Below are positions 1 through 6,612 of a DNA stretch of 13,397 nt, piece after piece. The stretch is from Chlorobium sp. (lineage in GTDB: Bacteria > Bacteroidota > Chlorobiia > Chlorobiales > Chlorobiaceae). The translations under genes were made by a program, and so were the position numbers. The DNA is taken from the NCBI GenBank assembly GCA_028277225.1, contig JANQHB010000025.1, positions 1 through 13,397 of the forward strand. Reading direction: 5' to 3'. The notes below the pieces were generated by a model. That model searched no databases. It was not told where the DNA came from and was given only the letters and a program-made list of their open reading frames with translations. Each line of letters begins with the position of its first letter. The first letter of the stretch is position 1.

Positions 1-8
1 TTCATCCT

Positions 9-71
9 ATTACCCATTACCCATTACCCATTACCCATTACCCATTACCCATTACCCATTACCTATTACTT
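9..71 (+). repeat. Heptamer tandem array (ATTACCC)n
   Basis: About nine consecutive 7-bp units: seven exact ATTACCC (9-57), then ATTACCT (58-64) and ATTACTT (65-71). The array ends 6 bases before the ATG of the LptE-like gene, so it occupies the place where a ribosome binding site would be. The same unit family recurs at 6471-6516 and 9269-9331. The first bases of the window (TTCATCCTATTACC) resemble 9262-9275, suggesting that this is the tail of a larger composite repeat cut by the window edge. Confidence 0.95.
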
Positions 72-77
72 ACCACT

Positions 78-590
78 ATGCTGAAATGTAACGGAACATT
101 GCTGCCCCTCATGCTGATGCTTGCGTTTGTTCTTCAGGGCTGCTACACCTTTTCGGGAGCCTCATTGCCGCCGCATGTCAAGACCGTCAGCGTACAGACG
201 TTCAAGGACCGGTCGGGGTCGGGTGTTGCACAACTCGGTGCTGAATTTACCGAAAAGCTTGTCGATACTATCGAGTCCCAGAGTTCCCTTAATATAGAGT
301 CAGACAAAAACCGTGCCGACACGTATCTCGAAGCCGAAATCGTCTCCTTCAGTGATGAACCGAGTCAGCTGGGCAGTGAAACCGAGCGTGCGATAGCCAA
401 CCGGATCACTCTTGTCGTTCGAGCTTCATTTACCGACAGAGTCCAGAATAAGCTTTTTTTCACCCGTACATCATTCAGCGGATTCGATGATTATTCGGTT
501 GGAGATTTTGCGGCAAAGGAGGATGCGATAGATGCCGCAGTCGATCAGATTGTCGAAGACCTGTTCAACAGGATGATCTCGAACTGGTAA
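78..590 (+). CDS. lptE: LptE-like LPS-assembly outer-membrane lipoprotein
   Basis: A 170-residue lipoprotein. The N-terminus has Lys3, a hydrophobic stretch (residues 7-19) and a lipobox L-Q-G-C with the lipidated cysteine at 22, so signal peptidase II processing and outer-membrane anchoring are expected. The mature start CYTFSGASLPPHVKTVSV followed by a short alpha/beta domain matches the LptE/RlpB-type family as seen in Bacteroidetes/Chlorobi. In that family LptE plugs LptD and helps insert lipopolysaccharide in the outer leaflet. The start at 78 keeps the full signal peptide; starts at Met12 or Met14 would destroy it. No Shine-Dalgarno is visible, because a heptamer array fills the leader. 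The next gene follows after 11 bases, so the two are probably co-transcribed. The family call rests on overall pattern, not on a catalytic motif; a generic DUF-type lipoprotein is the alternative. Confidence 0.8.
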   Translation: MLKCNGTLLPLMLMLAFVLQGCYTFSGASLPPHVKTVSVQTFKDRSGSGVAQLGAEFTEKLVDTIESQSSLNIESDKNRADTYLEAEIVSFSDEPSQLGSETERAIANRITLVVRASFTDRVQNKLFFTRTSFSGFDDYSVGDFAAKEDAIDAAVDQIVEDLFNRMISNW

Positions 591-601
591 CCGGATCTCT
601 G

Positions 602-1414
602 ATGAAAGATCATGTGATCCTTATTACAGGCAGCACAGACGGGATAGGACGGGCCGCTGCGCTGCAGCTTGCCCGCCCAGGTTCAAGGATCATACTTCAC
701 GGCAGAAGCCGGAGTCGTCTCGAAACGGTGAGAAAAGAGATCGAAACAGTTGCCGGTTACCAGAGCGTATCGACCTTGCAGGCTGATTTCAGTTCTCTTC
801 GGGAAGTTTCAGACATGGCAGCATTACTTTTTGCCGAAAACAGGGGTATCGATGTTCTGATCAATAATGCCGGTGTCTATATCGAGGACAGAACGCTCAC
901 GAAAGACGGCTATGAAACGACCTTTGCGGTCAACTATCTTGCCCACTTTTACCTGACACTGCTGCTGGAGCCGCTCCTTTGTCGGAAGAAGGCCCGAATT
1001 GTCAATGTCAGTTCAGTTGATCATTTCAGTGCCGGTTTTGATCCTGCCAACATGCAGGGGAAACTGCAGTATAGCGGTTACAATGCTTATGCGTTCAGCA
1101 AGCTTTGTAATGTCATGTTTACCCTTGAGCATGCAGAGAGGCTTGATGGGACCGGTGTGACCGTCAATACGCTCGACCCCGGTGTACTGGCGACCAAGCT
1201 GCTGCATGCGGGATGGTCCCTTGGGGGCAGTGATCCGATCTACGGTGGAGAAGCATTGGCATGGCTTGCCGTTTCCGAAGATGCTGGTGCGCTGACAGGC
1301 ACGTATTTCGAGAACAACCGTCCGGTTTCCTGTTCACCGCTGGCCCATGATGCCGAGCTTCGGCAGCAGTTGTGGAATGCCAGTGAGGAGATGGTGAATA
1401 TGAGTGACAAGTGA
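602..1414 (+). CDS. Short-chain dehydrogenase/reductase (SDR)
   Basis: A 270-residue classical-type SDR with NAD(P)-dependent oxidoreductase architecture. Visible motifs: the cofactor-binding TGSTDGIG (residues 9-16), NNAG (88-91), Asn111 of the active-site tetrad, Ser137/Ser138, and catalytic Tyr163-x3-Lys167 (YAFSK); a DPG turn follows the catalytic segment at 192-194. Arg35/Arg37 just after beta-2 (HGRSRSR) favour NADP(H). The overall style resembles the retinol-dehydrogenase/WW-domain-oxidoreductase-like branch, but the substrate cannot be read from sequence. It starts 11 bases after the LptE-like gene and probably shares its transcript, with no obvious ribosome binding site. Its last codons (agt gac aag tga) lie inside a GTGACAA array that also supplies the stop codon, so the natural C-terminus may have been altered by repeat insertion. 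Confidence 0.9.
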   Translation: MKDHVILITGSTDGIGRAAALQLARPGSRIILHGRSRSRLETVRKEIETVAGYQSVSTLQADFSSLREVSDMAALLFAENRGIDVLINNAGVYIEDRTLTKDGYETTFAVNYLAHFYLTLLLEPLLCRKKARIVNVSSVDHFSAGFDPANMQGKLQYSGYNAYAFSKLCNVMFTLEHAERLDGTGVTVNTLDPGVLATKLLHAGWSLGGSDPIYGGEALAWLAVSEDAGALTGTYFENNRPVSCSPLAHDAELRQQLWNASEEMVNMSDK

Positions 1415-1445
1415 CAAGTGACAAGTGACGAGTGACGAGTGACAA
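1404..1445 (+). repeat. Heptamer tandem array (GTGACAA/GTGACGA)n
   Basis: Six perfect-length 7-bp units: GTGACAA at 1404, 1411 and 1418, GTGACGA at 1425 and 1432, and GTGACAA at 1439. The array begins inside the SDR gene and provides its TGA stop at 1412-1414. The unit has no obvious sequence relation to the TTACCC-type heptamer, but shares its 7-bp period. Confidence 0.95.
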
Positions 1446-1460
1446 GAAGGAGTAGGGAGT

Positions 1461-1489
1461 AGCGCACTTCGTGCGCGGGAGTAAGGAGG
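1461..1489 (+). repeat. Dispersed hairpin module, copy 1
   Basis: A perfect 6-bp stem GCGCAC-TTC-GTGCGC (1462-1476), followed by GGGAGTAAGGAGG. The same block occurs at 6521-6549 in the same orientation, with a TTT loop. Both copies lie downstream of a + strand gene. No T-run follows, so it is not a standard intrinsic terminator. Confidence 0.85.
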
Positions 1490-1493
1490 GGAG

Positions 1494-1517
1494 AGTTCTC
1501 AGTTGAAAGCAATGAGT
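1494..1517 (+). repeat. Short dispersed repeat, inverted relative to 6589-6612
   Basis: Twenty-four bases beginning AGTTCTCAGT and ending AGCAATGAGT. They match the reverse complement of 6589-6612 at 22 of 24 positions. The repeat lies in the convergent spacer between the SDR gene and murI (1415-1619), which otherwise holds only other repeat modules and no gene. Confidence 0.75.
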
Positions 1518-1535
1518 TCCGAGTACTGAGTGGGA

Positions 1536-1610
1536 GCCTTCCAATGTATCCGCCGCCAACAATTCAACAGCTCAACAACTATCTTCCTCCTACTACCTAC
1601 TACCTAATCC
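1536..1610 (+). repeat. Dispersed module CCTTCCAATGTATCCGC plus degenerate TACTACC array, copy 1
   Basis: The first 18 bases (1536-1553) are identical to 9221-9238. After a short variable part, both copies carry a TCAACAACTATCTTC block; this copy has about nine extra bases that look like a partial CAACA duplication. It runs into a degenerate TACTACC heptamer stretch (about 1590-1606) just before the murI stop codon. Confidence 0.8.
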
Positions 1611-1619
1611 CCTCTTTCT

Positions 1620-2429
1620 TCACACTTCTACCAGTTCCACATCGGGGACTTCCCGGCCCAGGAAAAGTTCACAGAGCGATTTGAATTTCTGGGGCAGGTC
1701 GCTGACAAGCAGGTGTGGTTTCATGGTTGATTCTGTGCTGTTGAGCAGGTCCTGTTCGCCAAGCATTTCTCTGGTCTTGCGGGCAACAGCCTCGGCTGAA
1801 TCGACGATGGAAATGTCAGGGCCTATGATTTTCCCGATGAGTCTCTTGAGTATCGGGTAGTGTGTGCATCCCAGCACCAGTGTGTCAATTCCGTGATCGA
1901 TCAGTTGTCTGAGGTATTCTTCAGCGATCATTTCCGCTGCCGGATGACTGGTGTAACCTTCTTCGGCAAGAGGTACAAAGAGAGGGCAAGGCGAAGAACA
2001 GACCTCGATGTCGGGATCAAGTCTGTTTATGGCACAGGGGTAGGCGTTTGAGGCAACGGTAGCTCTTGTGCCGATAACCCCGATCCGTTTGTTACGTGTA
2101 TACCTCACAGCCAGTTCAGCACCGGCTTCCAGAACACCCAGCACCGGAATGTTCTTTCCAGTCTCTTCAACAACATCAAACGCAAGCGCCGATACGGTAT
2201 TGCAGGCAACGATGATCATTTTCGGCTGGTATTTCATCAGGACGGCTGTATCATCCTGTGCGTACTTGCGGATCATGAACTGTGATTTCGAGCCGTAAGG
2301 AACCCTTGCCGTATCACCGAAATATATGATCTGTTCGGCAGGCAGACTTGCATGTACCGCCTTGACGACAGTCAACCCCCCGATACCCGAATCAAATATG
2401 CCAATAGGGTTTGCCGCCGTTATGCTCAT
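1620..2429 (-). CDS. murI: Glutamate racemase MurI
   Basis: A 269-residue cofactor-independent glutamate racemase that interconverts L- and D-glutamate, supplying D-Glu for peptidoglycan stem peptides in the cytoplasm. The N-terminal motif GIFDSGIGGLT (10-20) contains the conserved Asp13-Ser14. The two catalytic cysteines are Cys76 in ACNTVSA and Cys188 in GCTHYP, with the conserved His190. The DTARVPYG segment (39-46) and CPLFVPLAEEG (148-158) are also family hallmarks. Length is typical. The ATG at 2427-2429 is the only reasonable start, although no strong ribosome binding site precedes it. It lies 198 bases downstream of ychF on the same strand, with a repeat element between them, so co-transcription is possible but unproven. 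It converges with the SDR gene. Confidence 0.96.
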   Translation of the reverse strand: MSITAANPIGIFDSGIGGLTVVKAVHASLPAEQIIYFGDTARVPYGSKSQFMIRKYAQDDTAVLMKYQPKMIIVACNTVSALAFDVVEETGKNIPVLGVLEAGAELAVRYTRNKRIGVIGTRATVASNAYPCAINRLDPDIEVCSSPCPLFVPLAEEGYTSHPAAEMIAEEYLRQLIDHGIDTLVLGCTHYPILKRLIGKIIGPDISIVDSAEAVARKTREMLGEQDLLNSTESTMKPHLLVSDLPQKFKSLCELFLGREVPDVELVEV

Positions 2430-2464
2430 GTCGTTGCTGTTGAGGTTCCAGGAAAATACAAATA

Positions 2465-2604
2465 AATCATACTGCTTTTTCCCTCGCGAACCGGTCTCCG
2501 GTTTCCGGCCATCCGGTCTCCTTTCTTTCTCGTCTTTCCTAATACCTATTCCCCATTACCCACTACCTATCTTCCCACCATTCACGAATCACGATTCACG
2601 ATTC
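2465..2604 (-). repeat. CCGG-rich dispersed element, copy A
   Basis: The core at 2465-2576 (112 bp) is identical to the reverse complement of 9062-9170 (109 bp) except for one 3-bp indel. It contains two direct CCGGTCTCC repeats around a GGCC-centred segment, then a degenerate ATTACC-type heptamer stretch. A TTCACGA/ATCACGA heptamer tail (2577-2604) differs more between copies. Read on the murI/ychF strand, it follows the 3' end of ychF just as copy B follows rodA. It encodes nothing convincing and fills most of the ychF-murI gap. Confidence 0.93.
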
Positions 2605-2627
2605 TTCCCCTTCCTTACTCCTGTTTT

Positions 2628-3719
2628 CTACACATTGAACCGATACACAATGACGTCTCCGTCCTTGACGATATATTCCTTGCCTTCGGAGCGCATTTTG
2701 CCGGCTTCTTTGACTTTCTGCTCGGAACCGTAGGTGATCATGTCGTCATAAGCGATGACTTCAGCGCGGATAAATCCTTTTTCAAAATCAGTGTGAATGG
2801 CTCCGGCAGCTTCAGGAGCAGCTGCTCCCTTCCGGATTGTCCAGGCATGGACCTCTTTTTCTCCGGCAGTAAAGTAAGTATGCAGCCCGAGCAGGTCGTA
2901 TGCGGTCCTGATGATCCGGTCGAGGCCCGACATCTCGAGCCCGAGGCTTTCCAGGAACTCCGGGCGTTCTTCTTCAGGCAGTTCTGCGATCTCAGCTTCG
3001 GTACGCGCACTGATAACAAGCATTTTCGCACCTTCTTTGCCGGCGATCTCACCCACTGTAGACGTGTAGGCGTTTCCGTCCGGCAGATCGTTATCCGAAA
3101 CATTTGCCGCATAGAGGACGGGTTTGGTCGACAGCAGGAAGAACTGTTTTCCAAGTTCCTTTTCCACATCGGTTTCAAGAAGGGTGCGTGCCGGTATACC
3201 GTCTCCAAGTCCTTTGATGAGTTTTTCGGCAAGCTCAACAACAGGAAGCAGTTCTTTTTCTTTCCTGGCATTTTTCTTCAGCTTGTCGATTCTTTTTTCC
3301 ATGCTTTCGAGATCAGCCAGTACAAGCTCGGTTTCTATCGTAAGGATATCGTCAGCCGGATCGACTTTTCCATGAACATGGATCACATCGGAATCCTCGA
3401 AACAGCGGACAACGTGAACAATTGCATCGACTTCCCTGATATGGGAAAGAAACTGGTTGCCGAGACCTTCGCCCTTGCTTGCACCCCGCACAAGGCCGGC
3501 AATGTCGACCAGTTCTATGGTTGCGGGAATGATCGTTGACGTTTTGACAATTTTGGCGAGCTGTTCCAGCCTGGGATCAGGAACAAGCACCATGCCGACG
3601 TTGGGTTCGATGGTGCAGAACGGATAATTTTCAGCTTCGGCCTGTTTGGCTGTAATTGCATTGAAAAGGGTTGATTTTCCCACATTGGGCAAGCCGACGA
3701 TTCCGCAACGTAATGCCAT
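2628..3719 (-). CDS. ychF: Redox-regulated ATPase YchF (OLA1 family)
   Basis: A 363-residue member of the Obg-like P-loop family, the usual length. YchF binds the ribosome and prefers ATP over GTP; in E. coli it is linked to oxidative-stress responses. Visible: Walker A GLPNVGKST (9-17), the switch region YPFCTIEPN (32-40), DIAGLVRGASKGEGLGN (72-88, G3), and the G4-position NVSD (206-209) in place of the NKxD of true GTPases, which fits the ATP preference. A coiled-coil insertion covers about residues 130-170. A C-terminal TGS domain runs from about 281 and includes HAWTIRKG and the EVIAYDD segment. The ATG at 3717-3719 begins MALRCGIVGLPN, the family-typical N-terminus. The start is preceded by AT-rich sequence without a Shine-Dalgarno. 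It is divergent from cmk. Confidence 0.96.
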   Translation of the reverse strand: MALRCGIVGLPNVGKSTLFNAITAKQAEAENYPFCTIEPNVGMVLVPDPRLEQLAKIVKTSTIIPATIELVDIAGLVRGASKGEGLGNQFLSHIREVDAIVHVVRCFEDSDVIHVHGKVDPADDILTIETELVLADLESMEKRIDKLKKNARKEKELLPVVELAEKLIKGLGDGIPARTLLETDVEKELGKQFFLLSTKPVLYAANVSDNDLPDGNAYTSTVGEIAGKEGAKMLVISARTEAEIAELPEEERPEFLESLGLEMSGLDRIIRTAYDLLGLHTYFTAGEKEVHAWTIRKGAAAPEAAGAIHTDFEKGFIRAEVIAYDDMITYGSEQKVKEAGKMRSEGKEYIVKDGDVIVYRFNV

Positions 3720-3836
3720 AAGTGATTGTAATAATTAGAAATATTATTTCATGGCGAGTAAAGACAAGGGCAATTGAAATAATCAATATATTTGCAAAAA
3801 GCAAAATATTTTTATAAAATTGCAGGCTAACTTAAA
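3720..3836. promoter_or_regulatory. Divergent AT-rich promoter region between ychF and cmk
   Basis: A strikingly AT-rich spacer between two divergent genes, with no repeats. On the + strand TTGCAA (3792-3797) and TATAAA (3813-3818) are separated by 15 bases and could form a sigma-70-like promoter for cmk-rpsA. On the - strand TTGTCT and TAATAT, 15 bases apart, precede ychF. The spacing is shorter than the 17-bp optimum, so the exact boxes are tentative; the promoter role of the region as a whole is more secure. Confidence 0.4.
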
Positions 3837-4543
3837 ATGTTTCTGTTATCACGATCGAAACCGGAAAAATCATTATTGCGATTGACGGGCCTGCGGCTTC
3901 GGGAAAGAGTACGACAGCGCGTCTTGTTGCCGGAAAGCTCGGTTATACTTACATCGACACCGGAGCGATGTACCGGTCTGTGACCCTCAAGGTTCTCGAT
4001 GAAGGGCTGCTTGAGCATCTCCATGAGCATCCTGAGGCTATTGAGTTCTTGCTCGACAGCATACGGATCGGGTTTGACGGTGATCGTGTAATGCTGGACG
4101 GACGGGACGTAACTCTGGCAATCAGGGAGAACAGGGTTTCTCTCAACGTGAGTTTCATCAGTTCTCTTAAACCGGTCCGTGATGCAATGGTTGGAATACA
4201 GAGGGAGATGGGGAAAAACCGCGGTGTAGTCATGGACGGAAGGGATATAGCGACCGTTGTTTTTCCGGATGCCGAGTTGAAAATTTTTCTTGTTGCTGCT
4301 GCTTCGGAAAGAGCCAAAAGGCGTTATGCCGAACTTATTGAAAAGAAAGGCGGTACCAGTGGCATTCCTTCTGTGGAGGAACTCGAAGAGGAAATCCTCC
4401 AGCGCGACAGAAAAGATGCCGAACGAACACATGCGCCGCTTAAAAAGCATGAAGATGCAATCGAGGTCGATACATCCGGTCTGACCATAGAAGAGCAGGT
4501 GGCACTGGTTTATGATATAGCTTTAAAAAAAACAGCCGGTTGA
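3837..4543 (+). CDS. cmk: Cytidylate kinase Cmk, 5' end frameshifted or non-canonical start
   Basis: (d)CMP kinase, phosphorylating CMP/dCMP with ATP in the cytoplasm. The reading frame contains the P-loop GPAASGKST, then YIDTGAMYR, DGRDIATVVFPDAELK, the RAKRRYAEL lid region and the C-terminal RDRKDAERTHAPL...DTS block, all family signatures. This frame opens after a TAA at 3833-3835 and has no ATG, GTG or TTG before the P-loop (3887). The first in-frame ATG (3968) is the Met of GAMYR and would remove the P-loop, so it cannot be the true start. The ATG at 3837 is in the neighbouring frame. One extra T in its ATGTTTC run would give MFSVITIETGKIIIAIDGPAASGKST and a normal 235-residue enzyme. 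The alternative is an ATT/ATC/ACG start. The start given here assumes the frameshift explanation. rpsA follows 88 bases downstream, the classic cmk-rpsA pairing. Confidence 0.85.
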
Positions 4544-4614
4544 AAGGCTGGAAATCTGTTAACCATAAATCCCTTTTGCTGAAATCTCTCGCGGTGAAAG
4601 GTACAATCACAAGA

Positions 4615-4622
4615 GAGGAAGG
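4615..4622 (+). promoter_or_regulatory. Shine-Dalgarno of rpsA
   Basis: GAGGAAGG lies 9 bases before the rpsA ATG, within a purine-rich leader. It is the clearest ribosome binding site in the window and fits a highly expressed ribosomal gene. A TACAAT at 4602-4607 could be a -10 box but lacks a well-spaced -35. Confidence 0.75.
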
Positions 4623-4631
4623 AAAGAATTA

Positions 4632-6407
4632 ATGTCAGAAACGCAAACTATCGAAGAACCGAAAGGAACGGACACAAACCCGAAATTCCAGCGGGTCAAA
4701 TTTTTTGCCGATTACGAGCCTACAGAGCTTGACCAGATGGAGCAGCTCTACTCGAGTACGCTCAACGAGATCACCGAAGAAGAGATCGTCAAAGGCACCA
4801 TTGTCGCTATTTCGAACAAGGATGTAACCATCGATGTCGGCTTCAAGTCAGAGGGTATTGTCTCGAAGCTTGAATTCAAGGATGAAGAGGAACTGAAAGT
4901 AGGTGACGAGGTTGAAGTCTACCTCGAGAACATCGAAGATAAAATGGGGCAGCTCATTTTGTCGAAAAGAAAGGCCGATGTTCTGAGAATCTGGGACAAG
5001 ATCTATGATTCAATCGAGAACGATACGATCATCAACGGAAAGATAGTCAACCGTGTCAAGGGCGGTATGACCGTTTCTCTGTCCGGAGTCGAAGCGTTTC
5101 TTCCGGGTTCGCAGATCGATGTCAAGCCGGTAAGGGATTTCGACGCGCTTGTCGGGCAGACAATGGATTTCAGGGTTGTCAAGATCAATCCGGTTACCCA
5201 GAATATCGTTGTCAGCCACAAGGTGATCCTCGAAGAGGAATATGCGGCAAAACGCGAGGAGATGCTGGCCAATATCAAGGTCGGTATGGTGCTGGAAGGA
5301 ACGGTGAAGAATATAACCGATTTCGGAATCTTTGTCGATCTCGGAGGACTCGATGGTCTTGTGCATATCACCGACATTACCTGGGGCAGGATAAACCATC
5401 CCTCTGAAGTCGTTGAGCTTGATCAGCCCATCAAGGTTGTCGTCGTTGGTTTTGACGAGGAAACCAAGAGAGTTTCGCTGGGCATGAAGCAGCTCGAACC
5501 CCATCCGTGGGATAACATTGAACTCAAATATCCGGTCGGTTCCAAAACGAACGGCCGCGTGGTATCGATAACCGACTACGGTGCTTTTGTCGAGATAGAA
5601 AAAGGCATCGAAGGCCTCGTTCATATTTCCGAAATGAGCTGGACGCAGCACATCAAGCATCCTGGTCAGTTTGTTTCCCTTGGTCAGGAAGTTGAATGCG
5701 TCATCCTCAATATCGACAAGGAGCACACAAAGCTTTCACTGTCGATGAAGCGGGTCAACGAAGACCCCTGGATCGCGCTTTCAGAGAAATATGTCGAGGG
5801 ATCGCTGCATAAAGGAACGGTCAGCAACATAACCGACTTCGGCGTTTTTGTCGAGCTCGAGCCGGGTGTTGACGGGCTGGTTCATATTTCAGATCTTTCC
5901 TGGACAAAGAAAATCCGCCATCCGAGCGAACTGGTCAAAAAGAACCAGGAACTCGAGGTCAAGGTGCTGAAGTTCGACGTCAATGCCCGCAGGATAGCGC
6001 TTGGCCACAAACAGATCAATCCGGATCCATGGGATGAGTTTGAACTGAAATATGCAGTCGGATCGGAATGTTCGGGCACGGTATCGCAGATTATCGAAAA
6101 GGGCGTTATCGTTATTCTCGACGGAGACGTCGACGGATTTGTTCCCGTATCGCATCTTCTGCAGGGAGGCGTCAAGGATATCAATGTCTCCTTCAAAATC
6201 GACGATCAGCTTCCTTTGCGTGTCATAGAGTTCGACAAGGAAAACAAGCGGATCATCCTCTCGGCGCTCGAGTACTTCAAGGACAAGAGCAAGGAAGAAA
6301 TCGAGGAGTACCTGCAGGCGCATCCCAATGAAAAGAAAGAGATAGAAGATGCCAGCGCGGAACTCGAATCACAGAACAACACCGAGAAAAAAGAGGACGA
6401 AGAGTAA
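4632..6407 (+). CDS. rpsA: 30S ribosomal protein S1
   Basis: A 591-residue protein built of six S1 (OB-fold) RNA-binding repeats at about residues 52-112, 132-197, 218-287, 302-374, 389-461 and 476-545. Repeats 3-5 are the most canonical, each with a (N/S)ITD(F/Y)GxFV strand, a GLVHI(S/T) motif and a final R/K-x-(S/A)-L-(G/S) strand. Repeats 1, 2 and 6 are divergent, as in E. coli S1, where the first two bind the ribosome and the others bind mRNA. A charged acidic tail (552-591) extends the protein beyond the 557 residues of the E. coli protein. S1 brings structured or weak-SD mRNAs to the 30S subunit, which is relevant here since most genes in this window lack a Shine-Dalgarno. It has a strong GAGGAAGG site, follows cmk and ends at an intrinsic terminator. 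Confidence 0.98.
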   Translation: MSETQTIEEPKGTDTNPKFQRVKFFADYEPTELDQMEQLYSSTLNEITEEEIVKGTIVAISNKDVTIDVGFKSEGIVSKLEFKDEEELKVGDEVEVYLENIEDKMGQLILSKRKADVLRIWDKIYDSIENDTIINGKIVNRVKGGMTVSLSGVEAFLPGSQIDVKPVRDFDALVGQTMDFRVVKINPVTQNIVVSHKVILEEEYAAKREEMLANIKVGMVLEGTVKNITDFGIFVDLGGLDGLVHITDITWGRINHPSEVVELDQPIKVVVVGFDEETKRVSLGMKQLEPHPWDNIELKYPVGSKTNGRVVSITDYGAFVEIEKGIEGLVHISEMSWTQHIKHPGQFVSLGQEVECVILNIDKEHTKLSLSMKRVNEDPWIALSEKYVEGSLHKGTVSNITDFGVFVELEPGVDGLVHISDLSWTKKIRHPSELVKKNQELEVKVLKFDVNARRIALGHKQINPDPWDEFELKYAVGSECSGTVSQIIEKGVIVILDGDVDGFVPVSHLLQGGVKDINVSFKIDDQLPLRVIEFDKENKRIILSALEYFKDKSKEEIEEYLQAHPNEKKEIEDASAELESQNNTEKKEDEE

Positions 6408-6429
6408 ACAGTCTGAAACGGTTAAGACA

Positions 6430-6470
6430 GAAAAGCCTCTCCAGGGATTGCCTGAAGAGGCTTTTCTTTT
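6430..6470 (+). terminator. Rho-independent terminator of rpsA
   Basis: A 16-position stem pairs GAAAAGCCTCTCCAGG (6430-6445) with CCTGAAGAGGCTTTTC (6451-6466), with one internal C/A mismatch and a 5-base loop GATTG. The stem is followed by TTTT (6467-6470). It starts 22 bases after the rpsA stop codon. Confidence 0.93.
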
Positions 6471-6516
6471 GGGTAATAGGTAAATGGGTAATAGGTAAAT
6501 GGGTAATAGGTAATGG
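6471..6516 (+). repeat. 15-bp tandem array (GGGTAATAGGTAAAT)n
   Basis: Two exact 15-bp units (6471-6485 and 6486-6500) and a partial third, which slides into TAATGGGT. Each unit is two GGTAATA-type heptamers plus one base, so this is the reverse-orientation form of the ATTACCC family. It begins directly after the rpsA terminator. Confidence 0.9.
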
Positions 6517-6520
6517 GTGA

Positions 6521-6549
6521 AGCGCACTTTGTGCGCAGGAGTAAGGGAG
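6521..6549 (+). repeat. Dispersed hairpin module, copy 2
   Basis: GCGCAC-TTT-GTGCGC (6522-6536), then AGGAGTAAGGGAGG. It matches 1461-1489 with only a few substitutions and in the same orientation. It is followed by GGAGACCGGA and TGAATCACG (about 6553-6576), which look like fragments of the CCGG-rich element at 2465 and 9034. Confidence 0.85.
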
Positions 6550-6588
6550 GCTGGAGACCGGAAGGTCGTGAATCACGGTTCTTCACCC

Positions 6589-6612
6589 ACTCATTGCTTC
6601 CCACTGAGAACT
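6589..6612 (-). repeat. Short dispersed repeat touching the era stop codon
   Basis: The reverse complement of this segment matches 1494-1517 at 22 of 24 positions. The repeat runs into the era stop codon (6611-6613), so insertion or turnover of the module may have set the end of that gene. Confidence 0.75.

Noticed and set aside
9..71. CRISPR array
   Set aside because: Units are 7 bp and contiguous, with no spacers and no cas genes; the other arrays are similarly plain tandem repeats.
1164..1562. - strand frames opposite the SDR 3' end and its spacer
   Set aside because: They overlap a well-supported SDR gene and are extended by GTGACAA repeats, which have no stop codons in these frames.
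2326..2733. + strand open frame of 135 codons opposite murI/ychF
   Set aside because: It crosses the murI start, copy A of the repeat and the ychF 3' end. A similar peptide on the - strand at 9028-9240 arises only because both frames read the same dispersed repeat.
3827..4450. - strand 207-codon frame opposite cmk
   Set aside because: The + strand frame carries all Cmk motifs; the antisense frame is a shadow.
3968..4543. Short form of Cmk starting at ATG 3968
   Set aside because: It would remove the P-loop and the adjacent conserved strand, which are clearly encoded upstream in the same frame.
5010..5726. - strand 238-codon frame opposite rpsA
   Set aside because: It is a shadow of the highly biased rpsA coding sequence with no family features.
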